From: Methylocaldum sp002005105
GTDB taxonomy: Bacteria > Pseudomonadota > Gammaproteobacteria > Methylococcales > Methylococcaceae
DNA length: 64,000 nucleotides
Direction of reading: 5' to 3'
Assembly: GCF_051027545.1 (NCBI RefSeq)
Contig: NZ_CP194902.1
Span: forward strand, 2,852,001-2,916,000
In this document: one piece after another, positions 32,439 to 40,229 of the stretch
How the letters are laid out: each line of letters starts with the position of its first letter
Numbering within the stretch: the stretch's first letter is position 1
Notes under the pieces: generated by a model
The model's input: the letters and a program-made list of their open reading frames with translations, nothing else
What the model was told of the DNA's origin: nothing
Databases searched by the model: none
Program-made: the position numbers and the translations under genes

Positions 32439-34049
32439 TCAGTCCGGATCGCGCCCCGCATAGGGCGGCAGGGTGAGTATCCGCGTGTCGGTCAGCGGGA
32501 AACCCACCGTGAAGTGGTACAGGGACTGAAAGGCCCGGCCGGAAAGTCCGAGGAGGTCGTGAAAGACATCGTCGAAATAGCAGCCGATGCCGGTCCCGCG
32601 GATGCCGACGGCTTCCGCCTCCAGATAGAGCACCTGGCCCAATAGCCCCGCCTCCCAGAATAATTCCCGATAGCGCCACGGCTGCGCGGCGACGATCGGC
32701 TCGAATTCCGTCAGCATCCCCAAGGCGAAAGCGCAGTCAGAGCCGATCGCCTGGTGGCAATGGAGGGCTCTGGACAGCTTGCCGCAGTCGGCCTCCGCGA
32801 TCCTGAACAAGGGCAGATGTTCCGGGCAACCCGCCGGCTTGGTCCAGGAGAAATCGCTACGGAAGGCGGCTCTCAGTTCGGGTTCGATCGCGGTCCGGCG
32901 CGGAAGGGCATAGAGTCCCGGCTCCAACCCCTCGACGCGATGCACGAAGAACACCGGGTGCACGCGCGGGGTGAGGTTCCACACGTCCCAGGGCGTAATC
33001 CGGCGGGGCAGCAGGGCATCCAGCAGATGGTAAAAGCCCGCAGTGCTCAGTACTTCTCGCCGGTCGAAATGTTGCGCGCTGCGCCTTTGCCGGATGAGCG
33101 CGGCAGCCGGCTCCGGGCAATCGGTCCGCCTCGGCGGGTAGGTTTCGATCACGCCGGGTTCGGGCGGAGTGGCGAGCGCTCGGGTTGCTTCCGCGACCTC
33201 TTCGATTATCGGCCAGCGGTACATGGGATGGGGATCGAGCACGTTGGCTTGACCGCTCCACGCGCTTCCGGGCGGAACCAGTTCCGAGGGATCGAACTTC
33301 CCGGAATTCGCGTCCTCGGGATCGGCGATCACTTCGAGCAGAAGCTCCGCTTCCTCCCGCTCGGCTCCGGAAAAGTCCTCGTTCCGATCGAGCCCGAGAC
33401 CGGCGGCCAATTCGGCAAAGCCGATACCGCTCACCCACCTAAGGCGCCAGCCCAGGGTTGCTGCGGCGTAGCGCAATGCGCCGATGGCATGGCCGGTATC
33501 CAGTTGGCAATAGCGGAAGGCCCGTTCGCCGTATTTCCAGGCTTCCCTCCAGTGGATCGAACTCAAGGCGACGAACAGTCGCGGGGCCGTGGAGGGCTCG
33601 GCAAACCGGCAGCGCTGCTCCAGTACATGATCGCGGCTGACATAGTGGTACACGCCGTCGGGAACCTCGGGAACCGATAGGCAGACGACATAGCCCTCGG
33701 TAGGATGCAGATTGCCGCTAGACGGATTGCAGCGCAGGGCCCAGCGATCCGGGCCGTACTCTTTCCAGGCCGAGAGTCCCAGGGACAATTCCAGCAAAAT
33801 ACCGACGGTTTCGAGCGAAAGCGCTTGCGGCGTCACGGTTTCGGGCAGCGACAAAGCGCCGAAGGGCGTCGCCAGCCGATCCGCGGCCAAGGGCAGTCGG
33901 ATCGCGGGGGCGCCCTCGAAACGGCGGAACGGGTCGGGCTGGCTGTCCCAATCGAGCGTTTCCGGCCCCGCGGCATAACGCTCCAGCCGATGCTTGGTCC
34001 GCTCGTGATAGGCCAGTACCCGCGCCAGAGCGTCCGATACGGTATTCAT
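32439..34049 (-). CDS. SagB/ThcOx-type nitroreductase-family protein
   Basis: 536 aa. Two nitroreductase-like halves: the first with WALRCNPSSGNLHPTEGYV and GVYHYVSRDH, the second beginning RQRRSAQHFDRREVL with LFWEAGLLGQVLYLEAEAVG and RGTGIGCYFDD. SagB-like proteins are FMN-dependent and often oxidise azoline peptides, but no RiPP cyclase (SagC/D) is nearby. In nif regions such proteins are of unknown role. Confidence 0.9.
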   Translation of the reverse strand: MNTVSDALARVLAYHERTKHRLERYAAGPETLDWDSQPDPFRRFEGAPAIRLPLAADRLATPFGALSLPETVTPQALSLETVGILLELSLGLSAWKEYGPDRWALRCNPSSGNLHPTEGYVVCLSVPEVPDGVYHYVSRDHVLEQRCRFAEPSTAPRLFVALSSIHWREAWKYGERAFRYCQLDTGHAIGALRYAAATLGWRLRWVSGIGFAELAAGLGLDRNEDFSGAEREEAELLLEVIADPEDANSGKFDPSELVPPGSAWSGQANVLDPHPMYRWPIIEEVAEATRALATPPEPGVIETYPPRRTDCPEPAAALIRQRRSAQHFDRREVLSTAGFYHLLDALLPRRITPWDVWNLTPRVHPVFFVHRVEGLEPGLYALPRRTAIEPELRAAFRSDFSWTKPAGCPEHLPLFRIAEADCGKLSRALHCHQAIGSDCAFALGMLTEFEPIVAAQPWRYRELFWEAGLLGQVLYLEAEAVGIRGTGIGCYFDDVFHDLLGLSGRAFQSLYHFTVGFPLTDTRILTLPPYAGRDPD

Positions 34050-34073
34050 GGTTGCGCCCCCGGTAGCTTCATG

Positions 34074-34160
34074 GCGTCGGCAAAGGATTGCCGACCTACC
34101 CGGCGTTCCTCGGTGGTGGGTTGGTAGGTCGGGAATCCTTTCCCGACGCAGGCCTTATCA
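34074..34160. repeat. GTAGGTCGG-type repeats
   Basis: GTCGGCAAAGGATTGCCGACC and TAGGTCGGGAATCCTTTCCCGACG form an inverted pair between two minus-strand genes. Confidence 0.75.
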
Positions 34161-34167
34161 GAATTCA

Positions 34168-34602
34168 TCAGACTGAATGCTTCACGGCCGGCGTCGGACA
34201 GTGTTCGGCGCGCCGGCACTGTTCGAGGTTCGCGGTTTCGCCCGTGCTCGGAGCCAGACCGATCCAGTCGTGGACGCGCTGCGTGTCGAAACCCGCTTCC
34301 CGGCGCTCGCCCACTTGCATCAAAGGCCGTCTTATCAGCAGGGGATCTTCGAGCATGAGAGCCAGCGCTTCCTGTTCACCGAGCGCTTCCGGCACCACCT
34401 CTCCGGATTTCACTCTGGGCGCCGCCCGGTTGAACCATTCGGACACCGGCTTATCGCCAAAGAACGCGCGCAGATCTTCGGCGGTCCAGCGGGTTTCGAG
34501 AAGATTGCGAACGATGAGCTCGTGTCCGGCTTCCAATAAGAGGTGCTTCTGCCGGGCGTTGTTGGCGCAGCCGGGTTTTTCGTAAAAAAGAATGGTTGCC
34601 AT
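34168..34602 (-). CDS. ArsC-like nitrogenase-associated protein
   Basis: 144 aa. Starts MATILFYEKPGCANNARQ, with one Cys where ArsC reductases have CX5R-like active sites; later DPLLIRRPLMQVGERREAGF matches the family. This fits the nif-associated ArsC/Spx subfamily, sometimes called NifO, thought to affect molybdenum/nitrate partition. I leave the symbol blank because the family is mixed. Confidence 0.85.
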   Translation of the reverse strand: MATILFYEKPGCANNARQKHLLLEAGHELIVRNLLETRWTAEDLRAFFGDKPVSEWFNRAAPRVKSGEVVPEALGEQEALALMLEDPLLIRRPLMQVGERREAGFDTQRVHDWIGLAPSTGETANLEQCRRAEHCPTPAVKHSV

Positions 34603-34630
34603 GGATTCGATCCGCTTTGTAGGAGAATTC

Positions 34631-34735
34631 ATAGGATGCGCTGAGGTACGAAGCGCCCTTGGACTAGGCTCAGGACAGGCATCACTCGCGAACGATGCGC
34701 TTCACTGCGTTCAGCACATCCTACGCCTCTGCTCG
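34631..34735. repeat. Composite dispersed repeat
   Basis: TAGGATGCGCTGAGGTACGA ... CCCTTGGACTAGGCTCAGGACAGGC ... CAGCACATCCTAC, the same composite as in the nifS-nifT gap. Confidence 0.75.
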
Positions 34736-34737
34736 GG

Positions 34738-35067
34738 CTAGCCGACGAACACGGGCGTAATCCCGTCGGTATCGATCAGCACCTCCTCGCCCTCGATCTT
34801 CAGGGGATATTCGGCGAGCGTGCAGGGCTTGCCCTTGACACAGGCCCCGGTAGCGCCTTCGAATGCCCAATCGTGGTGCGCGCAGGTCAGGGTTTTGCCA
34901 TCGAATCGGGCATCGGCCAGCGGCTCCTTGAAATGCGGACACAGCCCCTGAAACGCACGGGGCTGGTCGCCTTGTGGCCAAACCACCAGCATCAGGGTGC
35001 GGTTGACCGCCACCACTTCGTATTTTCCCTCCCGGAGTTCGTTCAAGTCGCAGGCTTTCGTAAACAT
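34738..35067 (-). CDS. Rieske-type [2Fe-2S] ferredoxin, second copy
   Basis: 109 aa. Ligand pairs CPHF and CAHH(D) in CPHFKEPLADARFDGKTLTC. Same length and layout as the protein at 4114-4443, so a paralogue. GAGG precedes ATG 35067. It sits between the ArsC-like and GIY-YIG genes in the block that ends with draG/draT. Confidence 0.9.
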   Translation of the reverse strand: MFTKACDLNELREGKYEVVAVNRTLMLVVWPQGDQPRAFQGLCPHFKEPLADARFDGKTLTCAHHDWAFEGATGACVKGKPCTLAEYPLKIEGEEVLIDTDGITPVFVG

Positions 35068-35078
35068 GTTGAAAATCC

Positions 35079-35486
35079 TCACACGGTAAATGATTTGGAC
35101 AGAAATCCGGCGGTACCGGACAGGGTGAGACTGGTGGTATCGAACGGAAAGTCGCGGACGTATTCGCTGTTTTCCGGCGGTTTGTGCTTGAAGATCAGCG
35201 CCGCCGCGCAGCGTTCGAGCGTTTCGGCATCCATCGGGGCGAAGTTGAAGCAGAGTTCTTCGCCGGTGTCGATGTGGGATTCCCAATCGGCCTGTTTGAC
35301 GTGATCCTCAAGGCAGTCGCGAACGTTTTCCGAGGCGCCGATATAGATGAGCTTCTGCGGCGAGCAGGTCTGCTTCTTGCCGCTGTAGATGCAGGTGTAA
35401 ACGCAATAGACCCCGGATTTAGCGGGTATCCCTCTCTTTTTCTTTTCTCTCCAATAGCCTTCGAACGCGATCGAAAAATTGCCCAT
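35079..35486 (-). CDS. GIY-YIG-like protein, probably non-catalytic
   Basis: 135 aa. GVYCVY and LIYIGAS form the GIY-YIG pair and an H follows in CLEDHVKQ. By alignment with I-TevI the catalytic Arg (Tyr+10) is Cys in YIGASENVRDC. The rest is an acidic C-terminal region. It may be a nucleic-acid-binding relic. ATG 35486 is preferred; the longer in-frame form overlaps draG. Confidence 0.75.
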   Translation of the reverse strand: MGNFSIAFEGYWREKKKRGIPAKSGVYCVYTCIYSGKKQTCSPQKLIYIGASENVRDCLEDHVKQADWESHIDTGEELCFNFAPMDAETLERCAAALIFKHKPPENSEYVRDFPFDTTSLTLSGTAGFLSKSFTV

Positions 35487-35505
35487 GATTTCCGTCCTCT
35501 CGAAG

Positions 35506-36426
35506 TCAAGTACCGGTTGGCGGGACCCAGCCCGGCGATTGCGCGTGTTCGTCCGCGATTCCAAGCAAGGCGGCGGTCTGCCGCTCGATGTGCCGTACCA
35601 CCTCGGTGTCCAGGCTTTTCAGCCAGCGCGCGGGGATGGCGGAGACGCCGTAAGCCGCACCCGCCAGCATGCCGGCGAGCGCGCCCGTGGTGTCGGCGTC
35701 ATCGCCTTGATTGACGACGCCCACGACGCAGCCGGCGAAGGAGTCCGTGCCGAGGAAAAAATGCAGCACGGTTTGTACGGTGTCGACGATGTAGCCGCTG
35801 GCGCGTCCGGGATAGGGATCGAAGCAGAATTCCGGATGGGTCTCGACCAGCGCCGCGACGAGCGGACGGCAGTCTTCCGGCGAGCCGCCGCAAACCAGGC
35901 GCTGCACCATGCGGCCCAGAGTCAGCGTGGCCGCGTCGGAGAGCGGATGGTGGTGGGTGAAATGGCACTGCTCCAGCGTCCACAGGGAGAAGGCGTCCGC
36001 ATCCCCCAAGGTGGCGAGGGCCACCGGCAGGTTGCGCATGCAGGCGCCGTTGCCTGCGTCGCCGGGGTTCGGAGGTCCGGAAAGGCTTCCGTCCAGCAGA
36101 TAGCGGCGAATGCCGCGGCGGCAGGTGTTGCCCACGTCCGGCGGTTTTCGCTTGAGCCACGCGGCGAAGGCTTCCGCCACGGCCTTGAGGTCCCAGCCGC
36201 CGCTTTCGATGATCGCCCCGCCCAGTGCCAGGGACATTTCGGTATCGTCGGTCACCTGTCCGGCTTTGAGTTTGAGCCAGCCGCCGCCGACGATCTTGTC
36301 GTGGACGCCGTATTGATGCCGGATTTCCCGCGGCGTCATGAACTCCACGGTGGCGCCCAGAGCGTCGCCGACGGCGAGTCCCAAATAGGCACCGAGGGCG
36401 CGGTCATGGAGTAGTTGCGTGTCCAT
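35506..36426 (-). CDS. draG: DraG, dinitrogenase reductase ADP-ribosylglycohydrolase
   Basis: 306 aa. Dimetal-binding motifs GQVTDDTEMSLALGGAI and NQGDDADTTGALAGML. Removes ADP-ribose from NifH and so restores nitrogenase activity. The start overlaps the draT stop. Confidence 0.96.
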   Translation of the reverse strand: MDTQLLHDRALGAYLGLAVGDALGATVEFMTPREIRHQYGVHDKIVGGGWLKLKAGQVTDDTEMSLALGGAIIESGGWDLKAVAEAFAAWLKRKPPDVGNTCRRGIRRYLLDGSLSGPPNPGDAGNGACMRNLPVALATLGDADAFSLWTLEQCHFTHHHPLSDAATLTLGRMVQRLVCGGSPEDCRPLVAALVETHPEFCFDPYPGRASGYIVDTVQTVLHFFLGTDSFAGCVVGVVNQGDDADTTGALAGMLAGAAYGVSAIPARWLKSLDTEVVRHIERQTAALLGIADEHAQSPGWVPPTGT

Positions 36427-37241
36427 CAGTAGTAGGAGGCCTTGACCCGATACTCGCCGCCGATGACCAGGTATTCCCATTCGCCTTTGAGCGGATGGCG
36501 CGGCAAAAGGTTATTGAAGAAGAAGATTTTCACCACGGGCACCTGTACCTCCAGGATGAAGTCGCCGAACTCGCAGGCGGTCTCCCGGTTTGCCGTGAAC
36601 GACACCAGGTTGTTGAGCCGCACATTGAGCCAGCGGCCCTCGCGGGGACCGATCTGACGCTGTTCGTCGAAGTGATTCTCGCCCCGGTACAGGGTGACAT
36701 GGCGTCGACCCCACAAGCCGAAACGGGCGATGGCCCATTGGCAGAATTCATACATCAGGTCGAGCTGGAGATTGATGCTGTTGTTGTGGAAACGGCTCGA
36801 CATCTTTTCCTCGATATAGGCGATCCAGGCCGGAGAGGTGAAGCGCGTCAAGGGCTCCTTGTGGAAGGTCGGAAACAGGCCGAAGCGGCTTTCCACCCAG
36901 CCCTTGAGAACCGCGCCCTGGGGATTGTTGGAATCGAACCCCCAGCCGCTCAAGAGCTTCAGATAGCTGGAACGGAAGCGGCGCGGACCGGTACCGTCCT
37001 GCCCGGCCGGCGGTTCGCCGTTGAGGCCGAACAGGACGTACATGTATTCCTGAAAGATCTCCGCCGCCGTTTGAGCGTCCTCGGCTTCCCTGAGCCGATC
37101 GAACAATCCGTAATTCGCTTCCCGCACGCCGCTGATATGCAGCGGCAGCGGGTGCTCGTTGAATGCCGTGCTGGCCAAGAGCCCGGTCGGGACGCCTACC
37201 AGATTGGTGCTGTGACCGATGCGGGCGATGTCTTGCGCCAT
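36426..37241 (-). CDS. draT: DraT, NAD-dinitrogenase reductase ADP-ribosyltransferase
   Basis: 271 aa. Conserved HSTNLVGVPTGLLASTAFN start, KLLSGWGFDSNNPQGAVLKG and LYRGENHFDEQRQ. Adds ADP-ribose to the Arg of NifH (R102 here) in response to ammonium or darkness. Overlaps draG. The two lie in the minus-strand operon read from the shared nifH/dra control region. Confidence 0.96.
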   Translation of the reverse strand: MAQDIARIGHSTNLVGVPTGLLASTAFNEHPLPLHISGVREANYGLFDRLREAEDAQTAAEIFQEYMYVLFGLNGEPPAGQDGTGPRRFRSSYLKLLSGWGFDSNNPQGAVLKGWVESRFGLFPTFHKEPLTRFTSPAWIAYIEEKMSSRFHNNSINLQLDLMYEFCQWAIARFGLWGRRHVTLYRGENHFDEQRQIGPREGRWLNVRLNNLVSFTANRETACEFGDFILEVQVPVVKIFFFNNLLPRHPLKGEWEYLVIGGEYRVKASYY

Positions 37242-37263
37242 GCAAGGGCGAATCCCATTCCGT

Positions 37264-37848
37264 CTAAACGGGCCGATTCTCGGGGATCTTTATCGGACCC
37301 ATGATCTTCAGGCCTTCCTCGAAGGTGATTTCCGGAAACTTCTCGGTGAACTCGGCGGCGGCGTCGGCGATGATCTGCAGCTTGCCGGCGGTGTCGAGCT
37401 TTTTCAGATCGCCGCGATCGATGTTGAACAAGTCGCGGAGTTCGTTGTACACGGTCGCTTCCTCCAGCGGCAGCACCCAGAAGGTGGTCCCGCCGTAAGC
37501 GATCTGATAGCGGCTCGAGATATCCAGGTTGCCGGCGAAGAAGAAATATTTTCCGGTGGGCGACAGCTTGTCCCCCACGACCTCGCACAACAGCTTGAGG
37601 TGCTCCAGGGACAGCGCCACGCCCGCCAGAAACGGGATGGTCGGCTCGCCGGCCTTGGCGACGATCATGACCTGATCGAAGCGGATCTCAGGGGGCCGCG
37701 CCTCATCGCTGAATTGTTGCGCGAACTTCAAGGCGATCTCGCCCCGGAAACCGAAATATCCCGGTTTGGTCTCTCCCTTGAAAACCGGAGAGATGAGACG
37801 CTTTTCGGCGTCCAGGCTGGCGAGAGGTGTTTCGGTGATAGTGGTCAT
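37264..37848 (-). CDS. Hypothetical protein upstream of draT, 194 aa
   Basis: 22 bases from draT. Alpha/beta composition with PGYFGFRGEIALKFAQQF and KLSPTGKYFFFAGNLDISSRY; no Cys cluster and no membrane segment. I do not recognise it. Its position between globin and draT makes it a nif/dra operon member. Confidence 0.8.
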   Translation of the reverse strand: MTTITETPLASLDAEKRLISPVFKGETKPGYFGFRGEIALKFAQQFSDEARPPEIRFDQVMIVAKAGEPTIPFLAGVALSLEHLKLLCEVVGDKLSPTGKYFFFAGNLDISSRYQIAYGGTTFWVLPLEEATVYNELRDLFNIDRGDLKKLDTAGKLQIIADAAAEFTEKFPEITFEEGLKIMGPIKIPENRPV

Positions 37849-37857
37849 AACACTCCT

Positions 37858-38292
37858 TCAGGGTTGGTTGCGAAGAAAATCTGCGGTTTTGAAAAAAGAA
37901 GCGGCGAGTTGGGCTCGCAGATCGGCGTTGGAAACTTGCTCCTCCAGCGCCCGGTTCATGCAAGCCATCCAGGCATCCCGCGCGGCGGTGTCGATGGGGA
38001 AGGGCAGATGCTTCTGCCGAAGCCGTGGCGGTCCATGGCGCTCGGCATACAGCGGCGGGCCGCCGAGCCAGCCGGACAGAAACAGGAACAGCTTCTCCTT
38101 GGCCGGAGCGAGATCCGGAGGATGCATCGCCCGAATGGCCCGCGCTTCGGGCAGCTCGTCCATCAACTGGTAGAAACGCTCGACCAAGCGGCGTACGGCT
38201 TGCTCACCCCCGATCTGGCGGTAGTGAGGATTGTCGACCGACGCCGGAAGCGTGACCGCCGTGGCGAGTGGAAGCGTGGGCGACTGTTTCAC
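37858..38292 (-). CDS. Truncated (group II-type) haemoglobin
   Basis: 144 aa with a GTG start at 38292. Globin motifs: YRQIGGEQAVRRLVERFYQL, FLSGWLGGPPLYAERHGPPR and the proximal His in LRQKHLPFPID. Group II trHbs bind O2 or NO. Overlaps the receiver-domain gene by four bases. In this operon it could protect nitrogenase from O2 or NO. Confidence 0.9.
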   Translation of the reverse strand: MKQSPTLPLATAVTLPASVDNPHYRQIGGEQAVRRLVERFYQLMDELPEARAIRAMHPPDLAPAKEKLFLFLSGWLGGPPLYAERHGPPRLRQKHLPFPIDTAARDAWMACMNRALEEQVSNADLRAQLAASFFKTADFLRNQP

Positions 38293-38714
38293 ACCACTTG
38301 AACCGGTATGCTCAGTTTCACCTTGCGTCCCAACTGCGCATCGACCTTTTGCCGGGTCTTTTCGATGGTCAGGGGTTTCGGCAGGATGGAATTCACGCCG
38401 TTCTTGAGACATTCCTTGGCCAGGGGATCGGTTGCGGAGTCCGCGACCAGGATGATCTTGAGGTCGGCAATCTTCGACCGGATATCCGCCAGGACTTCGA
38501 TGCCTTTTTCCTGCACGATGCCTATCCCTAAAAGCAGCACGTCCGGTTTCCAGTCCTTCGCCTTGGCATAGGCGGCGTCCAGGCTGGACAACTCGTGCGT
38601 TTCGATTTCGTCGTGAAGCATGAACTGTAGGGCGGCGCTGGTGATTTCGTCGCTGTCGACGACGAACACCCGTCTGTTGTCCACGGCCCTTTCTGTGTCT
38701 ACACCGATCTGCAT
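38289..38714 (-). CDS. Degenerate receiver-domain protein
   Basis: 141 aa. CheY-like fold: VFVVDSDE (acidic pocket) and the conserved Lys in ILPKPLTIEK. Where the phospho-accepting Asp belongs (DVLLLDxxxP) it reads DVLLLGIGIV, so it cannot be phosphorylated normally. No output domain. GAGGAG precedes ATG 38714. First gene of the minus-strand operon and likely a protein-interaction module. Confidence 0.85.
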   Translation of the reverse strand: MQIGVDTERAVDNRRVFVVDSDEITSAALQFMLHDEIETHELSSLDAAYAKAKDWKPDVLLLGIGIVQEKGIEVLADIRSKIADLKIILVADSATDPLAKECLKNGVNSILPKPLTIEKTRQKVDAQLGRKVKLSIPVQVV

Positions 38715-38827
38715 GGGCTACTCCTCGAGTGTATTGAAGCGATCGCGCAAGCGGCGGGAAATATTCTCGGACTGCCATAAGGCATAGGAGACGACCCGCG
38801 CACGCTCACGAGTGACGCCTAACCTTT

Positions 38828-38843
38828 AGCAATCTTCGTTCCA
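38828..38843 (-). promoter_or_regulatory. Sigma-54 promoter for minus-strand operon
   Basis: Reads TGGAACGAAGATTGCT on the minus strand, matching TGGCAC-N5-TTGCW with one change. It would give a leader of about 100 bases to the receiver gene at 38714, with the two UAS about 90-135 bases upstream of it. Confidence 0.72.
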
Positions 38844-38932
38844 TTAGCTCGGCGGGAGCTGACGGCGGCCGAAGTGCCTGATTTTCCGTTTATCGGGCGA
38901 TCGACCCTCGATTCGGAGCAGTCCGGATCGTT

Positions 38933-38977
38933 TGTATCGTTCCTTACAAACCGTATGGTTTTGTCCGGTTAGTAACA
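38933..38977. promoter_or_regulatory. Two tandem NifA UAS shared by divergent promoters
   Basis: TGT-ATCGTTCCTT-ACA (38933-38948) and TGT-CCGGTTAGTA-ACA (38962-38977), both exact TGT-N10-ACA, 29 bases apart. They lie midway between the minus-strand promoter at 38828 and the nifH promoter at 39068. Confidence 0.85.
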
Positions 38978-39067
38978 CCTGATCGCTGCTCGAAAAGCTA
39001 CAAAAACGGCGAGGAATGGGAAATTTTCAGCTGAAGAAACAAGGGCTTAAGTGTTGTGTTTTGCGTG

Positions 39068-39083
39068 TGGCACAGTCGTTGCT
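39068..39083 (+). promoter_or_regulatory. Sigma-54 promoter of nifHDK
   Basis: TGGCACAGTCGTTGCT is an exact match to TGGCAC-N5-TTGCW. The nifH leader is about 150 bases, including a purine-rich run near 39135-39157. GGAG precedes ATG 39249. Confidence 0.93.
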
Positions 39084-39248
39084 CGGTAGCTGTCGACCAG
39101 TACTCGTCCATTCACCGAAAGAAACGGTGAGCGGCAGAAGAAAAAAAAGAAAAGCTCGCCGTGTTTGAGCCAGACATTTTTTCTTTCGGCGGATTTGCTG
39201 GCCACAGAGGTTTTATCGATCAACGTGTTTATTGACTGGAGATTGATC

Positions 39249-40130
39249 ATGTCAGATTTGAGACAAATCGCTTTTTACGGGAAAGGCGGCATCGGCAAAT
39301 CCACCACTTCCCAAAACACCCTGGCGGCTCTGGCCGAAATGGGGCAGCGCATCCTTATCGTCGGCTGCGATCCGAAAGCCGACTCCACCCGTCTGATCCT
39401 TCACGCAAAGGCGCAGGATACCATCCTCAGCCTGGCCGCTGCTGCCGGCAGCGTAGAAGACCTCGAGCTCGAGGACGTAATGAAGGTCGGCTACCGCGAC
39501 ATCCGTTGCGTTGAATCGGGTGGTCCGGAGCCGGGTGTCGGCTGCGCAGGTCGCGGCGTTATCACCTCCATCAACTTCCTGGAGGAAGAAGGCGCCTACG
39601 AGGACATCGACTACGTCTCCTATGACGTACTCGGCGACGTCGTGTGCGGCGGTTTCGCGATGCCCATCCGCGAAAACAAGGCGCAGGAAATCTACATCGT
39701 CATGTCCGGCGAAATGATGGCCATGTACGCGGCCAACAACATTTCCAAGGGCATTCTGAAATACGCCAACTCGGGCGGCGTACGTTTGGGCGGCTTGGTC
39801 TGCAACGAACGTCAGACCGATAAGGAGCTGGAATTGGCAGAAGCTTTGGCCGGTAAGCTCGGCACCAAGCTGATCCACTTCGTGCCGCGCGACAACATCG
39901 TGCAGCACGCGGAACTCCGCCGCATGACCGTCATGGAATATGCTCCGGATTCGAAGCAGGCCAACGAGTACCGTCAGTTGGCTCAGAAGATCCACAACAA
40001 TTCCGGCAACGGCATCATCCCGACCCCGATCACCATGGACGAGCTCGAGGATCTCTTGATGGCCCACGGCATCATGAAGCAGATCGACGAGTCGCAGGTC
40101 GGCAAGACCGCGGCGGAAATCGCGGCGTAA
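39249..40130 (+). CDS. nifH: NifH, dinitrogenase reductase (Fe protein)
   Basis: 293 aa. P-loop GKGGIGKSTTSQ, switch Asp in LIVGCDPKADSTRL, 4Fe-4S ligands C99 (GVGCAGRG) and the DVVCGGF Cys, and the DraT target R102 in CAGRGVI. Electron donor to NifDK and needed for FeMo-co maturation. The leader and nearby DNA match a highly expressed gene. Confidence 0.99.
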   Translation: MSDLRQIAFYGKGGIGKSTTSQNTLAALAEMGQRILIVGCDPKADSTRLILHAKAQDTILSLAAAAGSVEDLELEDVMKVGYRDIRCVESGGPEPGVGCAGRGVITSINFLEEEGAYEDIDYVSYDVLGDVVCGGFAMPIRENKAQEIYIVMSGEMMAMYAANNISKGILKYANSGGVRLGGLVCNERQTDKELELAEALAGKLGTKLIHFVPRDNIVQHAELRRMTVMEYAPDSKQANEYRQLAQKIHNNSGNGIIPTPITMDELEDLLMAHGIMKQIDESQVGKTAAEIAA

Positions 40131-40142
40131 GAAGTTGGTTGG

Positions 40143-40183
40143 GGAGCGGGACCTCACGGCAAACGATCCGCCCGGCCCGCTCC
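40143..40183 (+). other. Stem-loop in nifH-nifD gap
   Basis: GGAGCGGG pairs with CCCGCTCC around a 25-base loop, with a pyrimidine-rich tail. Hairpins here are usual and set a higher nifH mRNA level relative to nifDK. Confidence 0.75.
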
Positions 40184-40229
40184 TCTCCTTCAAGCGTCAT
40201 CCATCCAACAACTGAATCTGGAGAGCAAC

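Noticed and set aside
38933..38977. UAS pair as a chance match
   Set aside because: Kept as real because two exact sites lie at correct distance from two well-matched -24/-12 elements.
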